The notes below the pieces were generated by a model that worked only from the letters and a program-made list of their open reading frames with translations, did no database searches and was not told the DNA's origin. Made by a program: the position numbers and the translations under genes. From an uncultured Comamonadaceae bacterium (lineage in GTDB: Bacteria; Pseudomonadota; Gammaproteobacteria; Burkholderiales; Burkholderiaceae), in NCBI GenBank assembly GCA_946482595.1, contig CAMLSD010000052.1, forward strand, positions 1-36,815: a stretch of DNA of 36,815 nucleotides, written 5' to 3'. Below are positions 1 through 9,173 of the stretch, one piece after another; the stretch's first letter is position 1, and every line of letters starts with the position of its first letter.

Positions 1-232
1 TGGCCGTGCCCTCGCCCTTCCCTTCAGGTCATGCCCGCGAAGGCGGGCATCCAGGGGCCGCCGCGGTGCGCCAGCATGGATCCCCGCCTGCGCGGGGATG
101 ACGTTGTGAGGGGCGCAAAGGCTCTCGGCGTGGCCGTGCCCTCGCCCTTCCCTTCAGGTCATGCCCGCGAAGGCGGGCATCCAGGCGCCGCCGCGATGCG
201 CCAGCGTGGATCCCCGCCTGCGCGGGGATGAC
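1..232. repeat. Tandem pair of REP-like double-hairpin elements
   Basis: Bases 1-102 recur at 131-232 with only a few changes, a period of 130 bp. Each copy holds two hairpins. The first (31-50 and 161-180) has arms ATGCCCGC/GCGGGCAT and loop GAAG. The second (80-99 and 210-229) has arms ATCCCCGC/GCGGGGAT and loop CTGC. The copy is bounded by GTCAT at one end and ATGAC at the other, so it can also fold as one larger inverted repeat. This is the layout of REP/BIME-type dispersed elements of Proteobacteria, whose spurious translation reads MPAKAGIQ...DPRLRGDD. It starts 12 bp past the lolA stop codon, so it may end or protect that transcript. The first copy begins at the window edge, so more copies may lie outside. 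Confidence 0.85.
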
Positions 233-244
233 CTTGAGGCTGCC

Positions 245-850
245 CTACTGCTCCAGCACGTCCGCCCCTTTGGGCGGGACGAACTGGAACGTGTCTGGCG
301 GAAAGCTCGCGTTGGCTTCGACCTGACTGAAGCTCAGCACCGACAACTGGCCGAAGCCGTCGAGAATCTCGACCGCCGCGAGGTCGCGGCCCTTGAAGCC
401 CACCTTGACGGAGCGGAACTGGCTGTCCTTGTCCTTCGGGACGGCCTCGGCCCATTGCAGCCCGTTGCGGTCAGGCAGTGCATTCAGACTGAAGTCCTTG
501 TCCAGAGCGCCGCCGGCCAACAGGGCCGCCGGTGTCGCACCCAGGGCCTGATTCATTGCCCGCACGGTGACCTGATTGAGGTCGGGGTCGTACAGCCACA
601 CCTTCTGCCCATCGGCAACGATCAACTGAGCCATCGGCTTCGCGTAGTCGAAGCGGAATCGATCGGGGCGGATGAACTCGAACTTGCCCTGGGTGGTGCG
701 CTTGCGCGTGCCGTCGGGTGAAGTCACGACCTGCGTAAAGCTGGCGCGGCCACTCTTGACCTCCTGCACGAAGGCCTTGAGCGTGGCCAGCGAGTCGGCC
801 CAGGCCGGCAGCGCGGCCGCCAGGGCAGCGGCGATCAGCAGCTTTTTCAT
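245..850 (-). CDS. lolA: Outer-membrane lipoprotein carrier protein LolA
   Basis: Periplasmic chaperone that takes lipoproteins from the LolCDE complex and hands them to LolB at the outer membrane. The 201-residue product begins with a clear signal peptide ([18 protein letters not shown], cleavage near residue 18). The family's hydrophobic half-barrel pattern follows, including [40 protein letters not shown] and [14 protein letters not shown]. Length matches the family. The start codon overlaps the ftsK stop codon by four bases (ATGA), so the two genes are translationally coupled; the ftsK-lolA order is common in Burkholderiales. No terminator other than the REP-like pair follows within the window. 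Confidence 0.95.
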   Translation of the reverse strand: MKKLLIAAALAAALPAWADSLATLKAFVQEVKSGRASFTQVVTSPDGTRKRTTQGKFEFIRPDRFRFDYAKPMAQLIVADGQKVWLYDPDLNQVTVRAMNQALGATPAALLAGGALDKDFSLNALPDRNGLQWAEAVPKDKDSQFRSVKVGFKGRDLAAVEILDGFGQLSVLSFSQVEANASFPPDTFQFVPPKGADVLEQ

Positions 851-3267
851 TCTTCGCGTGCCGGAACGAGGATGTCCCGGTTTCCGTTGGTGGCCATGCC
901 CGATACGACGCCGGACTTTTCCATTTGTTCCAGCAGCCGGGCGGCGCGGTTGTAACCAATTCTCAGGTGGCGCTGCACCAGCGAAATCGAGGCGCGGCGG
1001 TGCTGAAGCACCACCTGCACAGCCTGGTCGTACATCGGGTCGGCTTCGCCGTCGCCGCCGCCGGCCCCGACGTCACCCCCCGGCCCGCCCACTTCGCCAT
1101 CGAGCGTGCCCCCTTCGAGGATGCCTTCGATGTAGTTGGGCTCGCCCTGCGTCTTCAGATATTCGACGACACGGTGCACCTCGTCGTCGCTGACGAAGGC
1201 CCCGTGCACCCGCACTGGCAGGCCGGTCCCGGGTGCGAGATAGAGCATGTCGCCCTGCCCCAGCAGCGCTTCGGCACCCATCTGGTCAAGGATGGTGCGG
1301 CTGTCGATCTTGCTGCTGACCTGGAAGGCGATGCGGGTCGGAATGTTGGCCTTGATCAGGCCGGTGATGACGTCCACGCTGGGGCGCTGGGTGGCCAGGA
1401 TCAGATGGATGCCCGCGGCCCGTGCCTTCTGCGCCAGCCGCGCGATCAGCTCCTCGATCTTCTTGCCGACCACCATCATCAGGTCGGCCAGCTCGTCGAT
1501 CACCACGACGATGTAGGGCAGGCGATCCAGCGGTTCGGGCTCTTCGGGCGTCAGGCTGAAGGGGTTGGGGATCTTGTCGCCCCGTTCGGTGGCCTCGCCG
1601 ATTTTCTTGTTGTAGCCGGCCAGGTTGCGCACGCCCAGCTTGCTCATCAGCTTGTAGCGCCGCTCCATCTCGCCCACGCACCAGTTGAGCGCGTTGGCGG
1701 CCTGCTTCATGTCGGTCACGACCGGCGCCAGCAGGTGCGGGATGCCCTCGTACATCGCCATTTCGAGCATCTTCGGGTCGATCAGGATCAGGCGCACGTC
1801 GCGCGCCTCGGCCTTGTACAGCAGCGACAGGATCATCGCGTTGATCCCGACCGACTTGCCCGAGCCGGTGGTGCCGGCCACCAGCAGGTGGGGCATGCGT
1901 GCCAGATCGGCCACGATCGGTGCACCGACGATGTCCTTGCCCAGCCCCATCGTGAGGGTGGAGGACGCATCGTTGTACACCTGCGAACCCAGGATCTCGG
2001 CCAGGCGGATGCTCTGGCGCTTGCTGTTGGGCAGCTCCAGCGCCATCAGGTTCTTGCCGGGGATGGTCTCGACCACCCGGATGCTCACCAGGCTGAGCGA
2101 GCGTGCCAGGTCCTTGGCCAGGTTCACGATCTGGGAGCCCTTCACGCCGGTGGCCGGCTCGATCTCGTAGCGGGTGATCACCGGCCCGGGGGAGGCTGCC
2201 ACCACCGTCACCTCGACGCCGAAGTCCTTCAGCTTCTTCTCGATCAACCGCGAGGTCATCTCGAGCGTCTCGGGGGTCACGGTCTCGACACGGCCCGGCG
2301 CGGAGTCGAGCAGATCGACCTGCGGCAGCTTCGTGTCGGTCATCTCGGTGAACAGCGGCTTCTGCCGCTCCTTGGCCACCCGCTCGGAGCGGGGCACCTC
2401 GACGATCTGCGGCTCGATCACGATGGGAATGTGGTCCTCGATGACCTGGCGCTCGACCTCCACGACCTTTTCGCGCTCCTTCAGCGCCTTTTCGCCGAGA
2501 CGGATGTCTTCCTTGATCTCGCGCCGGACCTCACGCCTGACCCGCAAGCCGTCGATCCAGGCGCCCAGGGATTCCGCCAGGCGCAACCACGAGAACCTGA
2601 AGGCCAGCGACACTCCGGCCACGAGGGCGGCAATCCAGAAGACACCTGAGCCGGCAAACCCGAGCAGTTCCATGCTCGGCGGCCCCAGCGTGTAGCCCAG
2701 GGCCCCGCCGGCATGTCCGGGCAGGCGGGACTCGAGGTGGTACAGCCGGGTCCATTCGAGCGTGGCGCTGGCCGATGTGAGCAGCACCACCCCGCACCAG
2801 AACCAGGCCACCGGCGGTTGCGGTGCGGCCGGGGACGGGCTCTGCTCCGAGCGCAACCAGCGCGCCAGGGCACTGAGCCACGCACGCAGGGCCACCACAG
2901 GCAGCCACCAGGCCGAATACCCCAGCGTGAAGTACAGCAGGTCGGCCGTCCAGGCGCCCAGCACACCGGCATGGTTGTGCAGGCCGCTGCCGTCGCCCGA
3001 GGTGGACCAGGCGGCGTCGGATGCCGAATGGGAGGCCAGCGCAAGCACGACCAGCACCAGCAGCACCGCACCGATCAGCACGCCGGCCTGGGTGCGCCAG
3101 CGCGGCACCGGTGCGGGTGCGGCGGCCTTGGCCTGGTTGCGGGCGGTGCGCTTGTACGCACCACCGCCACTGCGGGACGAGGAAGCGCCGGACGGAGCCG
3201 GCGGTGCAGCCGTGGGGGCGGCAGGGGTCACGGGGTCCGTGCCCAGGGATCCGAGAGGGAAAGACAT
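847..3267 (-). CDS. ftsK: DNA translocase FtsK
   Basis: Divisome-anchored, ATP-driven DNA pump that resolves and segregates the chromosome terminus. The 806-residue form has four predicted membrane segments (about 61-80, 103-127, 152-171, 203-224), a short charged linker (about 240-310), and the RecA-like motor. The motor carries Walker A GTTGSGKS at 465-472, LILIDPKM at 493-500 and the Walker B strand [11 protein letters not shown] at 586-596. A C-terminal winged-helix gamma domain (about 740-806; [10 protein letters not shown]...[19 protein letters not shown]) would read KOPS sites. The linker is short compared with E. coli FtsK. A TTG start 18 nt upstream is possible, but it would overlap the likely promoter hexamer at 3274-3279, so I chose the ATG at 3267. 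Confidence 0.95.
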   Translation of the reverse strand: MSFPLGSLGTDPVTPAAPTAAPPAPSGASSSRSGGGAYKRTARNQAKAAAPAPVPRWRTQAGVLIGAVLLVLVVLALASHSASDAAWSTSGDGSGLHNHAGVLGAWTADLLYFTLGYSAWWLPVVALRAWLSALARWLRSEQSPSPAAPQPPVAWFWCGVVLLTSASATLEWTRLYHLESRLPGHAGGALGYTLGPPSMELLGFAGSGVFWIAALVAGVSLAFRFSWLRLAESLGAWIDGLRVRREVRREIKEDIRLGEKALKEREKVVEVERQVIEDHIPIVIEPQIVEVPRSERVAKERQKPLFTEMTDTKLPQVDLLDSAPGRVETVTPETLEMTSRLIEKKLKDFGVEVTVVAASPGPVITRYEIEPATGVKGSQIVNLAKDLARSLSLVSIRVVETIPGKNLMALELPNSKRQSIRLAEILGSQVYNDASSTLTMGLGKDIVGAPIVADLARMPHLLVAGTTGSGKSVGINAMILSLLYKAEARDVRLILIDPKMLEMAMYEGIPHLLAPVVTDMKQAANALNWCVGEMERRYKLMSKLGVRNLAGYNKKIGEATERGDKIPNPFSLTPEEPEPLDRLPYIVVVIDELADLMMVVGKKIEELIARLAQKARAAGIHLILATQRPSVDVITGLIKANIPTRIAFQVSSKIDSRTILDQMGAEALLGQGDMLYLAPGTGLPVRVHGAFVSDDEVHRVVEYLKTQGEPNYIEGILEGGTLDGEVGGPGGDVGAGGGDGEADPMYDQAVQVVLQHRRASISLVQRHLRIGYNRAARLLEQMEKSGVVSGMATNGNRDILVPAREE

Positions 3268-3303
3268 GCCCGGATTGTGAATCAAGCCGGTGGCACTGCC
3301 ACC
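3268..3303 (-). promoter_or_regulatory. Putative ftsK promoter with overlapping palindrome
   Basis: Read on the minus strand, CACAAT (3274-3279) lies six bases before the ftsK ATG and could be a -10 element giving a leaderless mRNA. The matching -35 position (3297-3302) reads GTGGCA and lies inside a perfect 15-bp palindrome, GGTGGCACTGCCACC at 3289-3303. A palindrome over a -35 box looks like an operator, but the regulator is unknown. The palindrome is also directly behind the stop of the upstream Crp/Fnr gene; with no T-run it is a poor terminator. Confidence 0.4.
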
Positions 3304-3310
3304 TGCCGTT

Positions 3311-3979
3311 TCATCCGGCCACGAGCCTTTCCTTGATGACGACCGAACCGTCGGGCTGGGTCTCGACGTACTGGCGGTCTTCCAGGTCCTTCATGACGCG
3401 GCTGACCATCTCGCGCGAGGCGCCGACGATCTTGGCCAGGTCCTGGCGCGAAACCTTGTTGCGGATCAGCAGGGTGCCGCCGGTTTCCTCGGCCATGTCG
3501 AGCAGGGTGCGCGCAACGCGGCCATACACGTCGAGCAGCGCGAGGGATTCGATCTGGCGGTCGGCTGCGCGCAGGCGGGCCACGAGGCCGCGCATGATGG
3601 CGTAGGACAGGCTGGAGTTCTCCGGCAGGCAGCGGGCGAATTCGGCCCGACCCAGCACCAGCACGTCGGTCTGCACCTCGGCGCGCACGGTCGCCGAGTG
3701 GGGCTCGTTGTCGATCAGGCTCATCTCGCCGACATAGTCGCCGGGGTGCAGCATCGCCAGGATCACCTCGCGACCGCGGGAGTCCGCCGTCAGCACGCGT
3801 GCCCGGCCGGTCAGCAGGATGAACAACGCGTTGGACTTGCGCCCCTGCTCGACGATGATCTCGCCGCGCCGGAAACGCCGCTTGACCACACCCTCGGCAA
3901 CCGCCTCGGCCTGCGTGCTGGTCAGCATCGAAAACAACGGTACCCGCCGAATCAGATCCAGGTTGGACAGCATTGCCAT
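3311..3979 (-). CDS. Crp/Fnr-family transcriptional regulator
   Basis: One-component regulator of 222 residues. An N-terminal cyclic-nucleotide-binding fold (about 10-125) includes the phosphate-binding-cassette-like stretch [12 protein letters not shown]...SATVRA at 79-100. A linker helix follows, then a Crp-type helix-turn-helix (about 176-197, [20 protein letters not shown]). No Fnr-type N-terminal cysteine cluster is present, so it is not a classical oxygen-sensing FNR; whether it binds cAMP or another ligand cannot be told. The open frame extends 37 codons further upstream, but ATG 3979 follows a purine-rich AGAAGGGGG stretch and starts where the family starts. It sits upstream of ftsK in the same direction and diverges from trxB. 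Confidence 0.9.
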   Translation of the reverse strand: MAMLSNLDLIRRVPLFSMLTSTQAEAVAEGVVKRRFRRGEIIVEQGRKSNALFILLTGRARVLTADSRGREVILAMLHPGDYVGEMSLIDNEPHSATVRAEVQTDVLVLGRAEFARCLPENSSLSYAIMRGLVARLRAADRQIESLALLDVYGRVARTLLDMAEETGGTLLIRNKVSRQDLAKIVGASREMVSRVMKDLEDRQYVETQPDGSVVIKERLVAG

Positions 3980-4019
3980 GGATGGCCCCCTTCTTTGTTG
4001 CTTGTCAAAGCCCGCGACG

Positions 4020-4048
4020 ATGGCGCGGCCGCGTCGCTTTCCTACAAT
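4020..4048 (+). promoter_or_regulatory. Putative trxB promoter
   Basis: TACAAT at 4043-4048, inside CCTACAATCGCGG, is a good -10 element. The -35 position 17 bp upstream reads ATGGCG (4020-4025), only a weak match. It would give a trxB leader of about 170 bases. It lies in the 245-bp gap between the divergent Crp/Fnr gene and trxB. Confidence 0.35.
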
Positions 4049-4134
4049 CGCGGCTTGCGAACGGGGCTTTGGGCCCCACCTGCCAACCACCGAGCATCCG
4101 CAAGCCGTGAGCTAAGTCACAGGCCGCACTCTAA

Positions 4135-5181
<1,047 letters not shown>

Positions 5182-5200
5182 GCACCACGGCAAACGCGGC

Positions 5201-5229
5201 TGGTTTCGCGCCAGATTTCTGGCTATAAT
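5201..5229 (+). promoter_or_regulatory. Putative rpmBG promoter with long leader
   Basis: TATAAT at 5224-5229 is a perfect -10 hexamer. The -35 position (5201-5206, TGGTTT) is weak. Transcription from here would give a leader of about 220 bases before rpmB. The leader (5236-5453) has no open gene I can support. Confidence 0.5.
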
Positions 5230-5453
5230 CGCCGTCTTTGCCGAAAGTGGCTTTGCGTTGCTTCGGCCTGAAACTCCCCGGTTGAACCCGACATGAAGGT
5301 TCGATCTGGCCGGTTCAGGTCGGCAAGGGCTGGCGCAAGGACCCTCGAAGGGCGTCCACCAAGCGGCCGGATTCGTGTGCGGGTACCTCCCGCAACTCGG
5401 GCCGCCTGCTCTAGACGCCGCATCTTGAACCAAGATCGAAACGGAGAAGCGTC

Positions 5454-5687
5454 ATGGCACGCGTCTGTCAAGTTACGGGCAAGCGCCCGATGGTGGGCAA
5501 CAATGTGTCCCACGCCAACAACAAAACGAAGCGCCGCTTCCTGCCCAACCTGCAGTACCGTCGCTTCTGGCTCGAGACCGAAAATCGCTGGGTGCGTCTG
5601 CGCGTGAGCCAGGCAGCCCTGCGCCTCATCGACAAGGTCGGCATCGACCAGGTCGTCGCCGATCTGCGCGCCAAGGGCGAGCTCTGA
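5454..5687 (+). CDS. rpmB: 50S ribosomal protein L28
   Basis: Structural protein of the large ribosomal subunit. The 77-residue product starts [21 protein letters not shown] and contains [15 protein letters not shown], both diagnostic of L28; it resembles the E. coli form over its full length. A purine-rich site (ACGGAGAAG) ends about 4 bases before the ATG. It is followed after 29 bases by rpmG, the usual rpmB-rpmG pair. Confidence 0.98.
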   Translation: MARVCQVTGKRPMVGNNVSHANNKTKRRFLPNLQYRRFWLETENRWVRLRVSQAALRLIDKVGIDQVVADLRAKGEL

Positions 5688-5716
5688 TCTTCCCGACCCC
5701 TTAAGGAGAACACACC

Positions 5717-5887
5717 ATGGCCACCAAAGGCGGACGCGAAAAGATCAAGCTGGAATCCACTGCCGGCACCGGTCACTTCTACACGACCACCAAGAACAAG
5801 AAGACCACTCCCGAAAAGATCGAAATCATGAAGTTCGATCCCAAGGCACGCAAGCACGTGTCCTACAAGGAAGTGAAGCTGAAGTGA
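5717..5887 (+). CDS. rpmG: 50S ribosomal protein L33
   Basis: Small subunit protein of the 50S ribosome, 56 residues, [20 protein letters not shown] at the N-terminus and [17 protein letters not shown] at the C-terminus. It has no cysteines, so it is the zinc-independent form. A strong AAGGAG (5703-5708) lies eight bases before the ATG. It is cotranscribed with rpmB and ends before a strong intrinsic terminator. Confidence 0.98.
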   Translation: MATKGGREKIKLESTAGTGHFYTTTKNKKTTPEKIEIMKFDPKARKHVSYKEVKLK

Positions 5888-5933
5888 TCTGACGGTCGCA
5901 GCCTCGGCTGCGGCAAGCACTCACTGAACAAGG

Positions 5934-5966
5934 AACCCGCCCGCAGCGATGCCGGCGGGTTTTTTG
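5934..5966 (+). terminator. Rho-independent terminator of rpmBG
   Basis: AACCCGCC (5934-5941) pairs with GGCGGGTT (5954-5961). An inner GCA-GCGA-TGC stem is closed by a GNRA-type tetraloop. A run of T residues (5960-5965) follows. It lies 46 bases after the rpmG stop. Confidence 0.9.
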
Positions 5967-6136
5967 TTGCCCTGCGCGCCGGCGCAAGCCCCCGTCCCGC
6001 GTCGCCCGCCCACGTTGCGGTGCACGGCGCCGCAATTGCACCCCCTCCTCGCAACCGGCCCTGCACGCAGACGGCGCACGGCTGCCGGGATCGCAGGGCC
6101 CCCCGGCGTTGGGGCCACAGCATCACGCGGACCCCA

Positions 6137-6170
6137 ACAAAAAAGGGCACCTCCAGGGTGCCCTTTCTTT
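6137..6170. terminator. Bidirectional terminator between rpmG and the desaturase gene
   Basis: AAAGGGCACC (6142-6151) pairs perfectly with GGTGCCCTTT (6157-6166) around a five-base loop. The right side continues TTTCTTT and the left side is a run of A (6139-6144, T-run on the minus strand). It can therefore stop transcripts from both sides. The stretch 5967-6264 otherwise holds no gene I can support. Confidence 0.85.
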
Positions 6171-6187
6171 CAGCCTTGCTTGCCGAC

Positions 6188-6214
6188 CTCATCCGCCCGC
6201 CGGGGCGGGATGAC
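6188..6214. repeat. Degenerate REP-like hairpin
   Basis: TCATCCGCCC and GGGCGGGATGA form an imperfect inverted repeat (one bulged base) ending in GATGAC, the same boundary as the elements at 1-232. It looks like a single-hairpin remnant of that repeat family. It lies between the bidirectional terminator and the desaturase stop codon. Confidence 0.4.
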
Positions 6215-6264
6215 GGGGGTGGCTGCCGGTCACCCCGAGGTGGGGTCGCAGGCCACCTGATGCG

Positions 6265-7488
6265 TCAGGCGTGCGCTGCGCGCAGCTTGACCGCAAACTC
6301 CTGCAGCGCGGCAATGCCGCTCTCTTCAGCCTTCTTGCACCAGGCCTGCAGGTCAAGCACCAGTTGCTCGGCCGACACATTGGTGCGGGTCCAGAGCTGA
6401 CGCAGTTCTTCACGCATGGCGACCAGCTTGGCCAGGGCAGGCGACTGCGCGCAGGCGCTGGCGAGCTGATGGCGCACGTCGGACGGAATGCGGTCGTCGT
6501 CGCGATGCAGCCAGCGCTTGGCCAGGCGCAGATCACGCCACTTGGCGCTGTTTTTCGCACCCGACTCCTTCAGCACCTGCAGCTCGGCGTGGCAGGCACG
6601 GCGCAGCTCGCGACCATACTTGGCCATCACCTCGTAGCGATTGGCAATGATGGCCTCGAGCGTCTTGGCGTCAGCCACCGGCTTGACGGCGCCCAGCTTG
6701 AGCATCGGCGGGGTCTTGCGCACCGTGGCCAGGCCCAGTGCCGACAGGCAGCGGATGTAGAGCCAGCCGATGTCGAACTCATAGGGCTTGACCGACAGCT
6801 TGGCCGACGTGGGATAGGTGTGGTGGTTGTTGTGAAGCTCCTCGCCACCGATGATGATGCCCCAGGGCGAGATGTTCGTGGACGCGTCCGGCGCCTCGAA
6901 ATTGCGATAGCCCCACCAGTGGCCCAGTCCGTTGATGATGCCGGCCGCCGTGATCGGGATCCAGAGCATCTGCACGGCCCAGACGGTCGCGCCGATGGCA
7001 CCGAACATGAACAGGTTCAGCAGCAGCATCACGCCCACCCCTTGCCAGGAGTAACGGCTGTAGAGATTGCGCTCGATCCAGTCGTCCGGCGTGTTGTGGC
7101 CGTACTTGCTCAGGGTTTCGGTGTTCTTGGCCTCGGCCCGGTACAGCTCGCTGCCGGTGAACAGCACGGTCTTGATGCCATGCGCCACCGGGCTGTGCGG
7201 GTCGTCCTGCGTCTCGCACTTGGCGTGGTGCTTGCGGTGGATGGCCACCCATTCCTTGGTCACCATGCCGGTGGTGAGCCACAGCCACATGCGGAAGAAA
7301 TGCGCCACGGCCGGATGCAGGTCGAGCGACCGGTGGGCCTGCGAGCGGTGCAGGAAGATCGTCACGGCGGCGATCGTGATGTGTGTGGCAACCAGTGTGA
7401 ATGCCAGGATCTGCCACCAGGCAGCGTTCAAGGCACCATTGGCGAGCCATGCCACCAGGCTCTCCCACACGACAAGAATTTCAGACAT
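6265..7488 (-). CDS. Membrane fatty-acid (acyl-CoA/acyl-lipid) desaturase with C-terminal extension
   Basis: Di-iron membrane enzyme that introduces a cis double bond into acyl chains, probably a delta-9 type. The 407-residue product shows the three histidine boxes: HRSQAH at 47-52, HRKHH at 84-88 and HNNHH at 219-223, plus the conserved GHWWGYRNF near 189-197. Membrane segments lie around 20-46, 62-76 and 150-185. About 135 residues follow the catalytic core (270-407). They are helical and charged, with no motif I recognise, and are not needed for the desaturase fold. The longer open frame starts at 7584, but ATG 7488 is preceded by GGAAAGG and a -10-like TACAAT at 7520-7525, so I chose it. 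Electron donor and regiochemistry are not determined. Confidence 0.9.
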   Translation of the reverse strand: MSEILVVWESLVAWLANGALNAAWWQILAFTLVATHITIAAVTIFLHRSQAHRSLDLHPAVAHFFRMWLWLTTGMVTKEWVAIHRKHHAKCETQDDPHSPVAHGIKTVLFTGSELYRAEAKNTETLSKYGHNTPDDWIERNLYSRYSWQGVGVMLLLNLFMFGAIGATVWAVQMLWIPITAAGIINGLGHWWGYRNFEAPDASTNISPWGIIIGGEELHNNHHTYPTSAKLSVKPYEFDIGWLYIRCLSALGLATVRKTPPMLKLGAVKPVADAKTLEAIIANRYEVMAKYGRELRRACHAELQVLKESGAKNSAKWRDLRLAKRWLHRDDDRIPSDVRHQLASACAQSPALAKLVAMREELRQLWTRTNVSAEQLVLDLQAWCKKAEESGIAALQEFAVKLRAAHA

Positions 7489-7519
7489 CAAGTTACACAG
7501 CCTTTCCAAAGGTGGCCCG

Positions 7520-7525
7520 ATTGTA
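7520..7525 (-). promoter_or_regulatory. Putative -10 box of the desaturase gene
   Basis: TACAAT on the minus strand (context CCCCTACAATCGGG) lies 31 bases before the chosen ATG. A recognisable -35 box is missing. The same CTACAATNG-type block occurs before trxB and trpS. Confidence 0.4.
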
Positions 7526-7629
7526 GGGGAGCAGGGGCTTGACGGGCCTCCAAAAAAGAGGCTCAACGCCGCTGTTTCGAGCATTGCTCGGCGGATTTGA
7601 GCGATCTCAAGGGATAGAGCACCGCCCGA

Positions 7630-8886
7630 TCAGGCGCGTTCCCAGACGGCGGCAAAAAAGCCATCGGTCGCATGCCGATGTGGCCATAGCCTGAGGTAAT
7701 CGCCAGCAACGAGTTGATCGCCACCTTCAACACGCGCCTGCTCGAGCACCTCGGCCACCGGCACCGCGCGGAAAGCGCCGTGCTGTGCCGAAAACACGTC
7801 GACGATGGCCTCGTTCTCGGCCGGCAGCACGCTGCAGGTGGCATACACCAGGCGCCCACCCGGCTTGATCAGCCGGGCGGCGCTGGTCAGGATCGCCGTC
7901 TGCTTGATCACCAGCTCCGAGACAGCTTGGGGGCTCTGGCGCCATTTCAAGTCGGGATTGCGCCGCAGGGTGCCCAGGCCGGAACAGGGCGCGTCGACCA
8001 GCACACGGTCGATCTTGCCGATGAGCCGCTTGACGCGGTCATCGCGCTCGTGCGCGATCTGGGCCGGGTATACATTCGACAGCCCGCTGCGGGCAAGCCG
8101 CGGCTTGAGGTTGTCGAGCCGATGGCCCGAGACGTCGAAGGCATAGAGCCGCCCGGTATTGCGCATCGCCGCGCCCAGCGCCAGCGTCTTGCCACCGGCA
8201 CCGGCACAGAAATCGACGACCATTTCGCCCCGCCTGGCGCCGGTCAGCAGGGCCAGCAGCTGGCTGCCTTCGTCCTGCACCTCCACATCCCCGCGCGTGA
8301 AGACGTCGAGCCGGTTGATGGCCGGCTTGCCGTCGATGCGCAGCCCCCAGGGCGAAAACGGTGTGGGGCGGGCCTCGATGCCGGCCTGAGCCAGCTCGGC
8401 CTGCACGTCCTCGCGCCTGGCCTTGAGGATGTTCACACGCAGGTCCAGCGGCGCAGCGATCGACAGGCTGTCGACCAGGGGCCAGAACTCGTCGCCCAGC
8501 GTGTCCTTGAGCGACTGGGCCAGCCAGTCCGGCAGGTTGTGCCGCAACTTTTCGGGCAGGCTGCTGCGATCGAGCGCGTCCACCTGAGCCAGCCACTGCT
8601 GCTCGTTCGGGCCCAGCGCCCCGCGCAATGCGGCCGGCGTGCCCTGCCAGGCCAGGATGGCCAGGCGCCGCTCCAGCGCGCCGGACCCGGACTGGGCCAG
8701 GTGCTGGAACAGCAAGCGTTGCCGCAGCAGGGCATACGTGGTCTCGGCCAGCGCGTGGCGCTCACGCGGGCCCAGGTTGCGGTGCTGCCGGAAAAAGGCC
8801 GAAACGACACTGTCGGCCGGGGCGTCGAACTTGAGGGTCTGGCGGATCAGATCGGTCGCCAGATCGAGCAGGGCATGGGGGTGCAT
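7630..8886 (-). CDS. rsmB: 16S rRNA (cytosine-967-C5)-methyltransferase RsmB family
   Basis: SAM-dependent RNA m5C methyltransferase of the NOL1/NOP2/Sun group. The 418-residue protein has an N-terminal NusB-like helical domain (about 1-140), a linker, and a Rossmann methyltransferase domain. The domain has FCAGAGGKT at 226-234 (SAM site), DAPCSGLGTLRRNPD at 298-312 and YATCSVLPAENE at 348-359. Cys301 and Cys351 match the two catalytic cysteines of the family (release and nucleophile). Domain order and length fit RsmB; a paralogous function cannot be excluded. It diverges from the DUF1653 gene with only 34 bases between start codons and has no Shine-Dalgarno sequence. Confidence 0.9.
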   Translation of the reverse strand: MHPHALLDLATDLIRQTLKFDAPADSVVSAFFRQHRNLGPRERHALAETTYALLRQRLLFQHLAQSGSGALERRLAILAWQGTPAALRGALGPNEQQWLAQVDALDRSSLPEKLRHNLPDWLAQSLKDTLGDEFWPLVDSLSIAAPLDLRVNILKARREDVQAELAQAGIEARPTPFSPWGLRIDGKPAINRLDVFTRGDVEVQDEGSQLLALLTGARRGEMVVDFCAGAGGKTLALGAAMRNTGRLYAFDVSGHRLDNLKPRLARSGLSNVYPAQIAHERDDRVKRLIGKIDRVLVDAPCSGLGTLRRNPDLKWRQSPQAVSELVIKQTAILTSAARLIKPGGRLVYATCSVLPAENEAIVDVFSAQHGAFRAVPVAEVLEQARVEGGDQLVAGDYLRLWPHRHATDGFFAAVWERA

Positions 8887-8920
8887 GGGCGCGATTATCC
8901 CGTGCCGCTAAGCTGTCGCC
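8887..8920. promoter_or_regulatory. Compact divergent promoter region, possibly leaderless both ways
   Basis: On the minus strand GATAAT (8894-8899) lies seven bases before the rsmB ATG. On the plus strand TAAGCT (8909-8914) lies six bases before the DUF1653 ATG. Neither gene has a Shine-Dalgarno sequence. If these are -10 boxes, both transcripts would start at or next to the start codon. The -35 positions match only three of six bases each. Confidence 0.4.
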
Positions 8921-9157
8921 ATGGACACCGACGATCTGCCCGCCCTGCCCGAGACCCCGCTCGGCCGCTATCGCCACTACAAGGGCCTCGACTACGAGGT
9001 GCTCGGTGTGGCCCGCCACAGCGAAACCCTGGAACCCCTGGTGGTGTATCGGCCGCTCTACGGCAGCGCCGGGCTGTGGGTGCGGCCGCACGCGATGTTT
9101 TTCGAGTGGGTCGAGGTGGACGGCGTGCGCCGGCGGCGGTTCGAGCCGGTGGGGTGA
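8921..9157 (+). CDS. DUF1653 domain protein
   Basis: Small 78-residue protein filled by a DUF1653 domain: GRYRHYKGLDYEVLGVARHSETLEPLVVYRPLYG, then LWVRPHAMFFEWVEVDG and RRFEPV. The family is widespread in Proteobacteria and its function is unknown; it is probably a cytoplasmic beta-rich domain. It is divergent from rsmB and converges on the Coq4-like gene with 16 bases between their stop codons. Confidence 0.85.
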   Translation: MDTDDLPALPETPLGRYRHYKGLDYEVLGVARHSETLEPLVVYRPLYGSAGLWVRPHAMFFEWVEVDGVRRRRFEPVG

Positions 9158-9173
9158 TGGTGGGTGGGGCAGG

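Noticed and set aside
31..231. Small open frames reading MPAKAGIQ...DPRLRGDD
   Set aside because: They are translations of the REP-like hairpins, a well-known false gene type.
1..232. CRISPR array
   Set aside because: Only two units with a 130-bp period and near-identical interiors; these are duplicated REP-like elements, not repeats with unique spacers.
925..2649. 574-codon open frame antisense to ftsK
   Set aside because: High-GC shadow of ftsK with a His/Asp/Leu-rich, family-free translation.
3268..3285. TTG start for ftsK seven codons upstream
   Set aside because: It has no ribosome-binding site and would overlap the likely -10 element at 3274-3279.
5254..5330. tRNA-like T-arm GGTTCGATC in the rpmB leader
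   Set aside because: No acceptor, D or anticodon arm can be paired around it.
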